From: JABDDM01 sp038240295
GTDB taxonomy: Bacteria; Bacteroidota; Ignavibacteria; Palsa-1295
Reading direction: 5' to 3'
DNA length: 6,427 bases
Assembly: GCA_038240295.1 (NCBI GenBank)
Contig: JBBSDW010000171.1
Coordinates: forward strand, 1 to 6,427
Shown: one piece after another, positions 1 to 6,427 of the stretch
Layout of the letters: each line of letters begins with the position of its first letter
Numbering within the stretch: position 1 is the first letter of the stretch
Translations under genes and position numbers: made by a program
The notes under the pieces: generated by a model
Database searches by the model: none
What the model saw: the letters and a program-made list of their open reading frames with translations, nothing else
Told to the model about the DNA's origin: nothing

Positions 1-968
1 AGATCGAAAAGGCGAAGCAGCTTGTCACTGGTTTTAAAGCGCTCAAGCAGGAGATCGGCAAGGTTATCGTTGGTCAGGATACGGTCATTGATCAATTACT
101 GATCGCCTTGCTCGCACGAGGCCATTGCCTGCTTGTCGGCGTGCCGGGACTTGCCAAGACACTGCTCATTCGCACGCTCTCCGACGTACTCGATCTCAGG
201 TTCAGCCGCATTCAGTTCACACCCGATCTGATGCCTACCGATATTACCGGTACCGAAATACTTGAGGAGAACATTTCGACCGGTGGCAAAGAATTCAGAT
301 TCATTCGCGGACCGATCTTCGCCAATATCATCCTGGCAGATGAGATCAATCGTACGCCGCCAAAGACGCAGGCTGCGCTGCTCGAAGCAATGCAGGAACA
401 CCGAGTGACGGCAGCGAACACGACCTACTCGCTCGAAGAGCCATTCTTTGTGCTCGCAACACAAAACCCGATTGAACAGGAGGGGACCTATCCGCTACCG
501 GAAGCGCAACTCGATCGTTTTATGCTCAATCTCTGGCTCGATTATCCTTCTGAAAAAGAAGAGATCTCTATCGTCAAGAATACCACAACCGGCGTTCAAT
601 CGAAGCTGAACAAAGTGATGTCGGGCGACGATATCTGTGTCTATCAGGATCTCGTGCGCGATGTTCCCGTCGCCGACAATGTCATTGAATATGCGGTTCG
701 CCTCGTTGGGAAAACAAGAGCGAAACGATCGGGCGCACCCGATTATATCACGAAGTACGTCAGCTATGGCGCCGGCCCGCGTGCGTCGCAGTATCTTGTG
801 CTGGGAGCAAAAGTTCGTGCGCTGCTCGATGGACGCTACACTCCGGCGATCGAGGACATTCAGGCGCTCGCCGTCCCAGTGCTGCGTCACAGGATCATCA
901 CCAACTTTAACGCAGAGGCCGATAGCATCACGAGCGTCTCGCTCATCGAGCGACTCATGAAGGGCTAA
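1..968 (+). CDS. MoxR-family AAA+ ATPase, 5' end outside the window
   Basis: The reading frame is open from base 3 (the first two bases finish an earlier codon) to the TAA at 966-968, giving 321 visible residues. MoxR proteins are usually about 320-335 residues, so only a few N-terminal residues should be missing. Visible features, in visible-residue numbers: the family's KVIVGQ stretch near 20-25, a Walker A GVPGLAKT at 46-53, a Walker B IILADE at about 109-114 followed by the MoxR-typical INRTPPKTQAALLEAMQE, a sensor-1 region ATQNP with Asn at about 155, and a conserved EAQLDRF with Arg near 172. The rest fits the AAA lid domain. Members form ATP-driven rings in the cytoplasm and are thought to remodel or activate partner proteins, often VWA-domain ones. 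A VWA protein is encoded two genes downstream. The exact substrate cannot be told from sequence. A TTG at 108 is not the start, because conserved family sequence continues upstream of it. Confidence 0.95.
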   Translation, partial: IEKAKQLVTGFKALKQEIGKVIVGQDTVIDQLLIALLARGHCLLVGVPGLAKTLLIRTLSDVLDLRFSRIQFTPDLMPTDITGTEILEENISTGGKEFRFIRGPIFANIILADEINRTPPKTQAALLEAMQEHRVTAANTTYSLEEPFFVLATQNPIEQEGTYPLPEAQLDRFMLNLWLDYPSEKEEISIVKNTTTGVQSKLNKVMSGDDICVYQDLVRDVPVADNVIEYAVRLVGKTRAKRSGAPDYITKYVSYGAGPRASQYLVLGAKVRALLDGRYTPAIEDIQALAVPVLRHRIITNFNAEADSITSVSLIERLMKG

Positions 969-976
969 GAACGGCG

Positions 977-3001
977 ATGCTTAGATCTGCAACGCACGCG
1001 GTCCTTGTCTGCTCTCTCTTGTGCATTCCAGCCACATTGCTGCATGCGCAAACGCAAAAGGTATGGATACTTTTTAACGGAAAAGGTATTGCGCCAGCAG
1101 AATGGCGTGCCGGCAACGCAGTCTATGATTCGACACTGACAACACTTGCGGAGTCTGCAGTCGCACGAAGAATGAAGGCGCTGTCGTGCAAACGTAGTGG
1201 GGTACTCACGTACGAAGATGCTCCTATCTCGTACGATTATCTTCATCAGCTTTCTGCACTTGGGGTGAGTCCGATCAACGCATCGAAATGGATGAACGCC
1301 ATCTCTGCCAACTTGACGGCAGCACAGTTGCATAAACTAAAGTCGCTTCCCTTCGTGCTTTCGGTGCAGCCTGTCTTGCGATCGGCTGAGCGTGAACTGG
1401 AAACCGAACCTACGAGCGCGAAGTATGCTCGGCAAGATCAAAATCTTGCAGGTCAACTTCCCCCGGATAGTCTTGTTGGTCATTATGGGCCTTCGGAGTC
1501 ACAGCTATCGCGTATCAATGTATTGCCGCTCCACGCACTTGGTTTCGATGCAACGGATGTTCATATCGGATTTCTCGATACCGGTTTTCGCTGGCAGGCA
1601 ATCGATGTGCTCAAATCGCGCAACGTTGTTGCCGAGTATGATTTTGTATTTAAAGATTCGGTAACGGCGAATCAGGCCGACGATCAACCAGGGCAGGATG
1701 GTCACGGCACCGGAGTATTCAGTGCCGCCGCTGGATATCTTCCCGACCAATTGATCGGCCCGGCCTACAATGCAACGATCACGCTCGCAAAAACGGAAGA
1801 TGGGCGCAGCGAAACTCCGCGCGAAGAGGATAACTATGCCGTCGCCCTCGAATGGATGGAATCGACTGGTGTGCAATTGACAACAAGTTCACTCGGATAT
1901 TTCGGATTCGATAGCGGCTTTGTGAGCCATACTTATGCCGATCTAAATGGACGGACGACCATTGCTGCCCGCGCAGTGCAGCATGCAGCAGAACTTGGAG
2001 TGCTCTGCCTGAACGCGATGGGCAATTCCGGCAACAGCGGAAATCCACACATGCTGACTCCAGCGGATGCCGATAGCATGATTTCCGTCGGTGCGCTCGA
2101 TGTTGACGACACGATCGCAGGCTTTAGCTCTCGCGGACCAACGAGCGATGGAAGGATCAAGCCAGAAATTTGCGCTCCAGGTGTAGGCGTTGTTCTCGGT
2201 GATGTGGGCGGCGGATTTTATTCGGGTACCGGCACGAGCTTCGCAACACCTCTCGTCGCAGGCTCCTGCGCACTTCTCATGCAGGCACATCCAGAAGCAA
2301 GTGCGCAGGAGATCCGGCGGGCAGTGCTTGCCTCGGGCTCTCAGTCTTCGCACCCAGATACCGCGTATGGATGGGGGAGACTTAATGCCTACGCCGCTGT
2401 CATGCAGTTGGGCACCGTGATCGGTCCCCCGCGTTTGAGCCTGCAATCTAACACAGCGCACCTTCGTGTCGGCGTTGCAGCCAATAACGGAATTGAAAAT
2501 TCAACCTTACTTTATGGTGTGGGCGAAGGTGCGCCCCTTTGGAATCGTCAAAGTTTATCGCGGACCGATTCGCTTCATTTTGAAGGTGATATCACAGGGC
2601 TCGATCCTGGCACGATCGTTCGTTACGCCATCGAGGTTCGCGATAGCAGCGATACACTGCGTTATCTTCCGCGCGACCCGGCGCAGGAAGTTTTTACATT
2701 CAAAGTGGGCGGTTCAACCGCGAGCGATGTCGTTGCAACGAATCCGACGATGGTGATCGAACCAAACCCAGCGAGCGCAGCACGAGCGACGGTGATGTTC
2801 GATTACGATCCGGGTGGTACGCTTTATCTTTATGATGCAAGCGGTCGCGAGATGATGCGAACCGACCTGGTACGCAATGTTTCCTCGACTGCGCTCGATC
2901 TGAGTGGTCTTGCAAACGGCGCATACTTTCTGAGATTTTTTGAGACGGGCCGTGGTGTCACCGATCCGTCAGCTCAAACGAAGCTGATCGTCAAACGATG
3001 A
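977..3001 (+). CDS. Secreted subtilisin-like (S8) serine protease with T9SS C-terminal sorting domain
   Basis: A 674-residue protein. Residues 1-24 form a Sec signal peptide (Arg3, hydrophobic core, probable cleavage after LHA at 24). Residues 25-190 are a likely propeptide or N-terminal extension. The S8 catalytic domain covers about 191-480: Asp201 in LDTGF, His243 in GHGTG, oxyanion-hole Asn350 in MGNSGN and nucleophile Ser421 in GTSFATP. The complete triad predicts an active enzyme. The stretch TEDGRSE...SSLGYFGFD...PADADS...GPTSDGRIKPE resembles, from memory, the Bacteroidota-type subfamily Peptidases_S8_9. Residues about 485-577 look like a fibronectin-III/Ig-like beta domain. Residues about 591-674 match a type A T9SS sorting domain: IEPNP, LYDASGREM, LDLSGLANGAYFLRF and terminal KLIVKR. 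The protein should cross the inner membrane by Sec and the outer membrane by T9SS, to be released or surface-attached. The start is 8 bases after the MoxR stop, with a weak GAAGGG about 12 bases upstream. Substrate unknown. Confidence 0.95.
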   Translation: MLRSATHAVLVCSLLCIPATLLHAQTQKVWILFNGKGIAPAEWRAGNAVYDSTLTTLAESAVARRMKALSCKRSGVLTYEDAPISYDYLHQLSALGVSPINASKWMNAISANLTAAQLHKLKSLPFVLSVQPVLRSAERELETEPTSAKYARQDQNLAGQLPPDSLVGHYGPSESQLSRINVLPLHALGFDATDVHIGFLDTGFRWQAIDVLKSRNVVAEYDFVFKDSVTANQADDQPGQDGHGTGVFSAAAGYLPDQLIGPAYNATITLAKTEDGRSETPREEDNYAVALEWMESTGVQLTTSSLGYFGFDSGFVSHTYADLNGRTTIAARAVQHAAELGVLCLNAMGNSGNSGNPHMLTPADADSMISVGALDVDDTIAGFSSRGPTSDGRIKPEICAPGVGVVLGDVGGGFYSGTGTSFATPLVAGSCALLMQAHPEASAQEIRRAVLASGSQSSHPDTAYGWGRLNAYAAVMQLGTVIGPPRLSLQSNTAHLRVGVAANNGIENSTLLYGVGEGAPLWNRQSLSRTDSLHFEGDITGLDPGTIVRYAIEVRDSSDTLRYLPRDPAQEVFTFKVGGSTASDVVATNPTMVIEPNPASAARATVMFDYDPGGTLYLYDASGREMMRTDLVRNVSSTALDLSGLANGAYFLRFFETGRGVTDPSAQTKLIVKR

Positions 3002-3014
3002 GGCCGCGCACGAC

Positions 3015-5267
3015 ATGACCTTCCTCAATCCCTTTGTTCTCTTCGGACTCGCCGCCGCATCGCTGCCGGTGCTCTTCCATTTATTCGCGCAGCGCCGGGC
3101 GAGAAAAGTCGAATTTACATCTCTGCGATTTTTAAAGAAGCTCGAAAAAACGAGCATGCGAACCGTTAAGGTTCGGCAGATCCTGTTGCTGATCATTCGA
3201 ACCCTGCTCGTGATTGCCGTGGTGCTCGCCTTCGCGCGGCCTGCGGTTCAGGGCTATCTGGGAGGGCTCTGGGGAAGTTCGCATGCATCGAGTTCGCTGG
3301 TGATCCTCATCGACAATTCAGCGAGTATGTCTCGTTCGGACGATCACGGGACACTACTTAAGCAAGCAAAAGAAGCGGCGAAAAATTTGAGTCAACTGGT
3401 AGAAGAAGGTGACGATGCTGTCATCCTTCCGCTGGCGACACTCGACCGAAGTTCGGTCACCTCGCTCTCGGCAACGCTTCATGGAAAAAAGGCTGTATCG
3501 GAGGCGATCGATAGGATCGAGATTGCGGATCGGCCCGCCCAGCTTGGCGACGGTCTGCACCTTGCGAGCGCAATACTCGCACAATCTAAAAATATCAACA
3601 AGGAAGTTTATGTGATCACCGATGATCAAGCCGGAAATCTTCGTGGTGTAAGTGTGAATGTCGATTCTTCAAAAAAGAAAGATACCTCCTCGTTGCTCAA
3701 ACTCTTCGATCCTTCGACGAAGATCTTTCACATCCCGATCGGCAGCGGCGAGTTGAAGGGTCTCAATCTTGCGATTGACTCCTTACTTCCCGTCACGACG
3801 GTTTTTGAGCCGGGCCGGCCGGTTGAATTCAATGCATGGATCAGAAACACAAGTGATGTCGATGCAACAAATCCCGTTGTTTCACTTTTTTACAACGACG
3901 AGCGAGTTGCTCAGCAAACCATCCCGCACGTTGCCGCACACGCCACCGAGCGCATGAGCATTTCAGGAGCGCCTCGCGGAGCGGGCATTGTATCGGTTCG
4001 GGCAGAGCTTGAGCCCGATCAGCTTCCCTTTGATAATCGCCGCTTTGCGATCATCGATATTCCTGCAACTCGGCACATTGCGATCTATACCGACGATCCG
4101 GCCTCGACGACATTCCTGAAACTTGCGCTCGAGCAATCGCTCTCGACCTCCGCCGGTATTCCGTTTTCGACAGAGATTCATCCCACGCAGGATTTGCGTT
4201 CGATCGGCACGCTAAGCGAACGATTGGATGGCGTGATGGTGATGATCTCGCGAACGCTCGATGCAGTCGATGTCGGCGCGTTGCATGATTACGTAAGCGC
4301 GGGTCATGGTGCGGCGATCTTCCTTGCGCCAGGTCTCGATGTGACCCAATTCAATGCATCGGTCGCTCCGAGGCTTGGGCTTCCCACGATCCAGTCAAAA
4401 AATGGGAACGCACAGGATGCATCGCACTATGTAAGTTTTGCACAACTCGATCCTTCGCATCCATTCTTTTCTGGGATGTTCGATCAAAAGCAAAGCACTT
4501 CAGGCGGCACCGTGCATGGCATCGAGTCGCCAAAGTTCTACGAATTCTATACGCTGAACGCGCCGCGATCTTCTGCGCTGATCGAACTTTCGAATGGTGC
4601 GCCGCTGCTCTTACAGATCTCGATCGGCAAAGGCGAGATTCTGGAGTATGCCGTTCCGCCGACGTTGCAATTCAGCGACATGCCTCGCAAAGGTATTTTT
4701 CTGCCGCTCATGCGCCGAACTGCCGCCTATATCAGTTCGATCCGCGCACATCGGGACGAGAACGTCAGGTCTCAGTATGTTACCACCCAGCCGTTTGATC
4801 TTGTTCTCCCTGAATTGCGGGGAGTGCAGGCAGGAACAACGCTCGTCGTCAAGCTTCCAGGTGAAGTTGGGACAGATGGGAAGCCGACAACGGCGCTGAC
4901 CGCTCGTGCGCCGGTCACGATTGACGCCGATGGCAGGGCGCGCGTTCATTTGGAGAGCGCATCGAATGCCGGAAATTATTCACTCTTTCTCGACGCTGAG
5001 GCTCGCGATCCTATTGGAGCATTTGCGGTCAATACCGAAAGCAGTGAATCGAATCTTACGCGCGCAACCACTGCGGAAACTCGTGAGGCACTCGGCGCAC
5101 TCATGAACGAGAAAAAAAACCTCGTAATGATGGAGCCCGCTCAGACCGACATTGTGCAACGCGTCATCCGCTCACGATTTGGTGTTGAACTCTGGCAAGC
5201 CTTCCTCGCTGCTGCCTTGATCCTCGCACTCGTCGAAATGCTCATCGCGCGAGAAGCACGACGATAA
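3015..5267 (+). CDS. BatA-type membrane protein with VWA and glutamine-amidotransferase-like domains
   Basis: A 750-residue protein. Residues 1-80 form the BatA N-terminal double-transmembrane domain, starting FLNPFVLFGLAAASLPVLFH, with membrane helices at about 5-24 and 55-75 and a basic loop (RRARK...KK) between them. A VWA domain spans about 94-245, with MIDAS motif DNSAS at 100-104 and a later ITDD at 201-204. Residues about 250-345 look like a beta-sandwich. Residues about 350-580 resemble the class-I amidotransferase-like domain of long BatA relatives (LDGVMVM, LHDYVSAGHGAAIFL, then SIGKGEILEYAVPP and FLPLMRRTAAYISS). I see no catalytic triad there, so a non-enzymatic role is likely. 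A final helix lies at about 727-745 with a basic tail REARR. By the positive-inside rule the bulk of the protein faces the periplasm. It starts 13 bases after the protease stop, with a weak GAGG at 3000-3003. Family function is not settled; Bat operons were linked to aerotolerance in Bacteroides, and MoxR is the usual partner. Confidence 0.93.
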   Translation: MTFLNPFVLFGLAAASLPVLFHLFAQRRARKVEFTSLRFLKKLEKTSMRTVKVRQILLLIIRTLLVIAVVLAFARPAVQGYLGGLWGSSHASSSLVILIDNSASMSRSDDHGTLLKQAKEAAKNLSQLVEEGDDAVILPLATLDRSSVTSLSATLHGKKAVSEAIDRIEIADRPAQLGDGLHLASAILAQSKNINKEVYVITDDQAGNLRGVSVNVDSSKKKDTSSLLKLFDPSTKIFHIPIGSGELKGLNLAIDSLLPVTTVFEPGRPVEFNAWIRNTSDVDATNPVVSLFYNDERVAQQTIPHVAAHATERMSISGAPRGAGIVSVRAELEPDQLPFDNRRFAIIDIPATRHIAIYTDDPASTTFLKLALEQSLSTSAGIPFSTEIHPTQDLRSIGTLSERLDGVMVMISRTLDAVDVGALHDYVSAGHGAAIFLAPGLDVTQFNASVAPRLGLPTIQSKNGNAQDASHYVSFAQLDPSHPFFSGMFDQKQSTSGGTVHGIESPKFYEFYTLNAPRSSALIELSNGAPLLLQISIGKGEILEYAVPPTLQFSDMPRKGIFLPLMRRTAAYISSIRAHRDENVRSQYVTTQPFDLVLPELRGVQAGTTLVVKLPGEVGTDGKPTTALTARAPVTIDADGRARVHLESASNAGNYSLFLDAEARDPIGAFAVNTESSESNLTRATTAETREALGALMNEKKNLVMMEPAQTDIVQRVIRSRFGVELWQAFLAAALILALVEMLIAREARR

Positions 5268-5342
5268 ACCGGCGACGCCTTCTGCATCTCGTCGATGACA
5301 AAACCATACTCAGCAGCATGAATCCCAATTAACCGAACAGTA

Positions 5343-5414
5343 GTACCGAATTTGGTATCCTATTGCCCCTTTTTGCGTTAGCAATACACGAAAAGTATTT
5401 GTCAAATTCGATAC
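5343..5414. repeat. Inverted repeat pair flanking the candidate promoter
   Basis: GTACCGAATTTGG (5343-5355) and TCAAATTCGATAC (5402-5414) are inverted copies that agree at 11 of 13 positions, with an unbroken 7-base core GAATTTG/CAAATTC. The 46 bases between them contain the candidate promoter and a 6-bp complementary pair, TATTGC (5361-5366) with GCAATA (5381-5386). The left arm is also nearly self-palindromic (TACC...GGTA at 5344-5357), and the right arm overlaps a small dyad, ATTTG-T-CAAAT (5397-5407). This layout would suit paired operator sites for a dimeric regulator. The arms are short enough that chance is not excluded. Confidence 0.35.
5372..5401 (+). promoter_or_regulatory. Candidate promoter for the lipoprotein gene
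   Basis: Two readings are possible. In a general sigma-70 reading, TTGCGT (5373-5378) is followed after exactly 17 bases by TATTTG (5396-5401). In a Bacteroidota reading, a TTTG (5372-5375) lies upstream of AGTATTTG (5394-5401), which keeps only the TTTG half of the TAnnTTTG element. Neither is a strong match. Transcription would begin close to base 5408 and leave a leader of under 20 bases. The position in the gap and the lack of a close upstream gene in the same unit support some promoter here; the exact boxes are a guess. Confidence 0.25.
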
Positions 5415-5425
5415 AGGTAAATGCC
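5415..5425 (+). promoter_or_regulatory. Ribosome-binding region deciding the lipoprotein start
   Basis: AGGT at 5415-5418 lies 7 bases before the ATG at 5426. This is a weak but well-spaced Shine-Dalgarno-like site. It favours 5426 over the ATG at 5421, which is only 2 bases from the AGGT and runs into a stop after two codons. Confidence 0.4.
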
Positions 5426-6427
5426 ATGAACGGCTACAATTCTATCCGGACATTTCTTATAACCGGCGTGCTCGTTTCACCACTCATCACGGGATGCTAT
5501 ACGCAAGCAGCTTCCGGTGGCGATTACTGGGGGTACTCGGGTCAGAAAGCTCATCGCGAAGTCGTGGTCGAGAGGCAAGCTCCGCCGGAAGTTGTGAGCG
5601 ATACGGTTGTATACGCAAACGCCGAGCAAAATCCTGCTGGCCGGGCCGATCCTGCTGGCCGGGCCGATCCTGCTGGCCGGGCCGATCCTGCTGGCCGGGC
5701 CGATCCTGCGGGGGAAGCTGATACGGTCTATGTCGATGACAGCCGTCCGCGCAACGATCCTGGATATGCGTCGGGTACAACGGTCGTCAATAATTTTTAT
5801 GGACCAGATGCCTACCACAGATTCTACGATTACTACCCGGCTCAAACCGGTGTTGCGTTTTCGTTTGGGGTTGGCACGTACTATCCTTATCTTTCGGCGT
5901 ATCCATATTCGTTCGGTGGCGGTGGATACTATCCCTACGATAACTGGTATCATCGCCGTCGTTTCTGGACGGGCGGATATTTCTACGATCCATATTACGA
6001 ATATCCACCTGCGCCGTTCTATGCCTGTTACGACCCGTTCTACGATCCGTTCGTCTATCCGATCTGGGGTGGCTACGGAGGTCGCGGGTACTACGGAAAT
6101 TATTACGAGGGCTACGGTGATGGTTGGCGTGGGCGCGATCGCGATCGCAATTATACAGATGGATACGATCGCAATCCGAATCACCGCGTAGGTCGCATTA
6201 CGGGCGGCGATTCACGCGTACGCTCTGGCGGACCTGTTGCACAAAATGGAACAGGTGTTCGCAACGGTACGAGCGCGAACAATGGAGGCTCCAATCGTGG
6301 ATTCTCATCAACGCGTCCAACGGCGCCGACTACTGCGCAGTCATCTCGCGCTTCATCAACAGCTCCAAGCACTCAGGCGACTGCGACGCAGGGATCGATC
6401 AGAGATTCTCGTAATTCAACAGCAGCT
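5426..6427 (+). CDS. Predicted lipoprotein with PAGRAD tandem repeats and aromatic-rich low-complexity region, 3' end outside the window
   Basis: The frame is open for 334 codons from the ATG at 5426 to the last base, with no stop, so the C-terminus is missing. Residues 1-24 form a lipoprotein signal: basic Arg8, a hydrophobic stretch FLITGVLVSPL, and lipobox ITGC with Cys24 as the lipidated residue. A linker follows, then the hexapeptide PAGRAD four times at residues 70-93 and a variant PAGEAD at 94-99. Residues about 101-235 are very rich in Tyr, Gly, Phe, Trp and Pro, with repeated YDP units (FYDPYY, CYDPFYDPF) and one further cysteine, Cys201. From about 236 the protein becomes Arg/Asp-rich and then Ser/Thr/Asn/Ala-rich and probably disordered. 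I do not recognise a family or function. It is likely an envelope-anchored protein, perhaps structural or adhesive, judging from composition only. Other long open frames over the same bases are side effects of the repeat and codon bias; the lipobox supports this one. Confidence 0.85.
   Translation, partial: MNGYNSIRTFLITGVLVSPLITGCYTQAASGGDYWGYSGQKAHREVVVERQAPPEVVSDTVVYANAEQNPAGRADPAGRADPAGRADPAGRADPAGEADTVYVDDSRPRNDPGYASGTTVVNNFYGPDAYHRFYDYYPAQTGVAFSFGVGTYYPYLSAYPYSFGGGGYYPYDNWYHRRRFWTGGYFYDPYYEYPPAPFYACYDPFYDPFVYPIWGGYGGRGYYGNYYEGYGDGWRGRDRDRNYTDGYDRNPNHRVGRITGGDSRVRSGGPVAQNGTGVRNGTSANNGGSNRGFSSTRPTAPTTAQSSRASSTAPSTQATATQGSIRDSRNSTAA
5633..5722 (+). repeat. 18-bp tandem repeat inside the lipoprotein gene
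   Basis: The unit CCTGCTGGCCGGGCCGAT occurs four times without a mismatch (5633-5650, 5651-5668, 5669-5686, 5687-5704). A diverged fifth copy, CCTGCGGGGGAAGCTGAT, follows at 5705-5722. In frame it encodes PAGRAD four times and then PAGEAD. The length is a multiple of three, so gain or loss of a unit changes protein length without breaking the frame. The unit has no stop in any of its six frames, which produces long spurious open frames on both strands. It contains the near-palindrome GGCC-G-GGCC. The block is flanked by an 8-base direct repeat GATACGGT (5600-5607 and 5720-5727). Identity at the DNA level, including third codon positions, points to recent expansion. Confidence 0.97.

Larger units (their letters stand above)
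5268..5425. other. Non-coding gap between the VWA gene and the lipoprotein gene
   Basis: This is the only sizeable intergenic stretch in the window, 158 bases, and it is visibly more AT-rich than the genes towards its 3' end. Its first part contains GGCGACGCC (5271-5279), enclosed by the complementary CGACGA (5259-5264) and TCGTCG (5289-5294). No T-run follows, so I do not call a terminator. The second half carries the inverted repeat and candidate promoter listed separately. No RNA gene or small protein gene could be supported. Confidence 0.7.

Noticed and set aside
108..968. A MoxR start at the TTG at 108.
   Set aside because: The same frame continues upstream with conserved MoxR sequence (KVIVGQ and following), so the gene starts before the window.
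1943..2461. A 172-codon minus-strand open frame.
   Set aside because: It is antisense to the catalytic core of the protease, has a Cys/Arg-rich composition typical of shadow frames and no recognisable motif.
5259..5294. A possible terminator after the VWA gene: GGCGACGCC inside a CGACGA/TCGTCG pair.
   Set aside because: The inner stem has almost no loop, the outer stem has a 24-base loop and overlaps the stop codon, and no T-run follows.
5373..5384. A small hairpin TTGC-GTTA-GCAA.
   Set aside because: A 4-bp stem is too short to stand alone as a terminator or riboswitch, and it overlaps the candidate -35 box.
5633..5722. A possible CRISPR array.
   Set aside because: The repeats are directly adjacent with no spacers, are 18 bases long and translate in frame, so they are a coding tandem repeat.
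5477..6184. A 235-codon open frame on the minus strand, rich in Ile/Val/Arg.
   Set aside because: It lies antisense to the lipoprotein gene. It stays open because the 18-bp unit has no stops in any frame and because Tyr/Gly/Asp codons rarely give antisense stops. It has no recognisable domain.
5607..6191. A 194-codon + strand open frame beginning inside the repeat region, with LLAGPI repeats.
   Set aside because: It is a shifted frame of the lipoprotein gene. The frame from 5426 has a lipobox, a spaced ribosome-binding site and runs to the window end, so it explains the same bases better.

Overview
The window looks like bacterial chromosome from the Bacteroidota/Chlorobiota/Ignavibacteriota-Kapabacteria (FCB) group. 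The main evidence is a type IX secretion (Por) sorting domain at the C-terminus of the secreted protease, plus a BatA-type N-terminal double-membrane domain next to a MoxR ATPase. Shine-Dalgarno signals are weak, which fits that group. I cannot name a species.

Layout: all four genes are on the + strand. Bases 1-968 hold the 3' part of a MoxR-family AAA+ ATPase whose start lies just outside the window. After 8 bases comes a 674-residue secreted subtilisin-like (S8) protease with a T9SS sorting tail (977-3001). After another 13 bases comes a 750-residue BatA-type protein (3015-5267) with membrane anchors at both ends, a von Willebrand A domain and a probable glutamine-amidotransferase-like domain. 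The tight spacing suggests one transcription unit with its promoter upstream of the window. A 158-base non-coding gap (5268-5425) follows. It holds a candidate promoter and an inverted repeat. It leads into a fourth gene (5426 to the window end, no stop reached) for a predicted lipoprotein with a perfect 18-bp tandem repeat, a Tyr/Gly/Phe-rich middle and a disordered Ser/Thr/Asn/Ala tail.

How the genes may work together: MoxR ATPases usually pair with VWA proteins, often with a DUF58 protein between them, and are thought to act as a chaperone-like system for envelope or metal-dependent processes. Here the position where DUF58 would be expected is taken by a T9SS-exported protease. This could be a functional link between MoxR/VWA and a secreted protease, or simple insertion of a gene. 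The lipoprotein appears to be a separate transcription unit. The most unusual items are the protease inside the MoxR/VWA cassette, the repeat-bearing lipoprotein, the altered metal site in the VWA domain, and a roughly threefold excess of GATC. I see no RNA genes, insertion sequences or CRISPR arrays.
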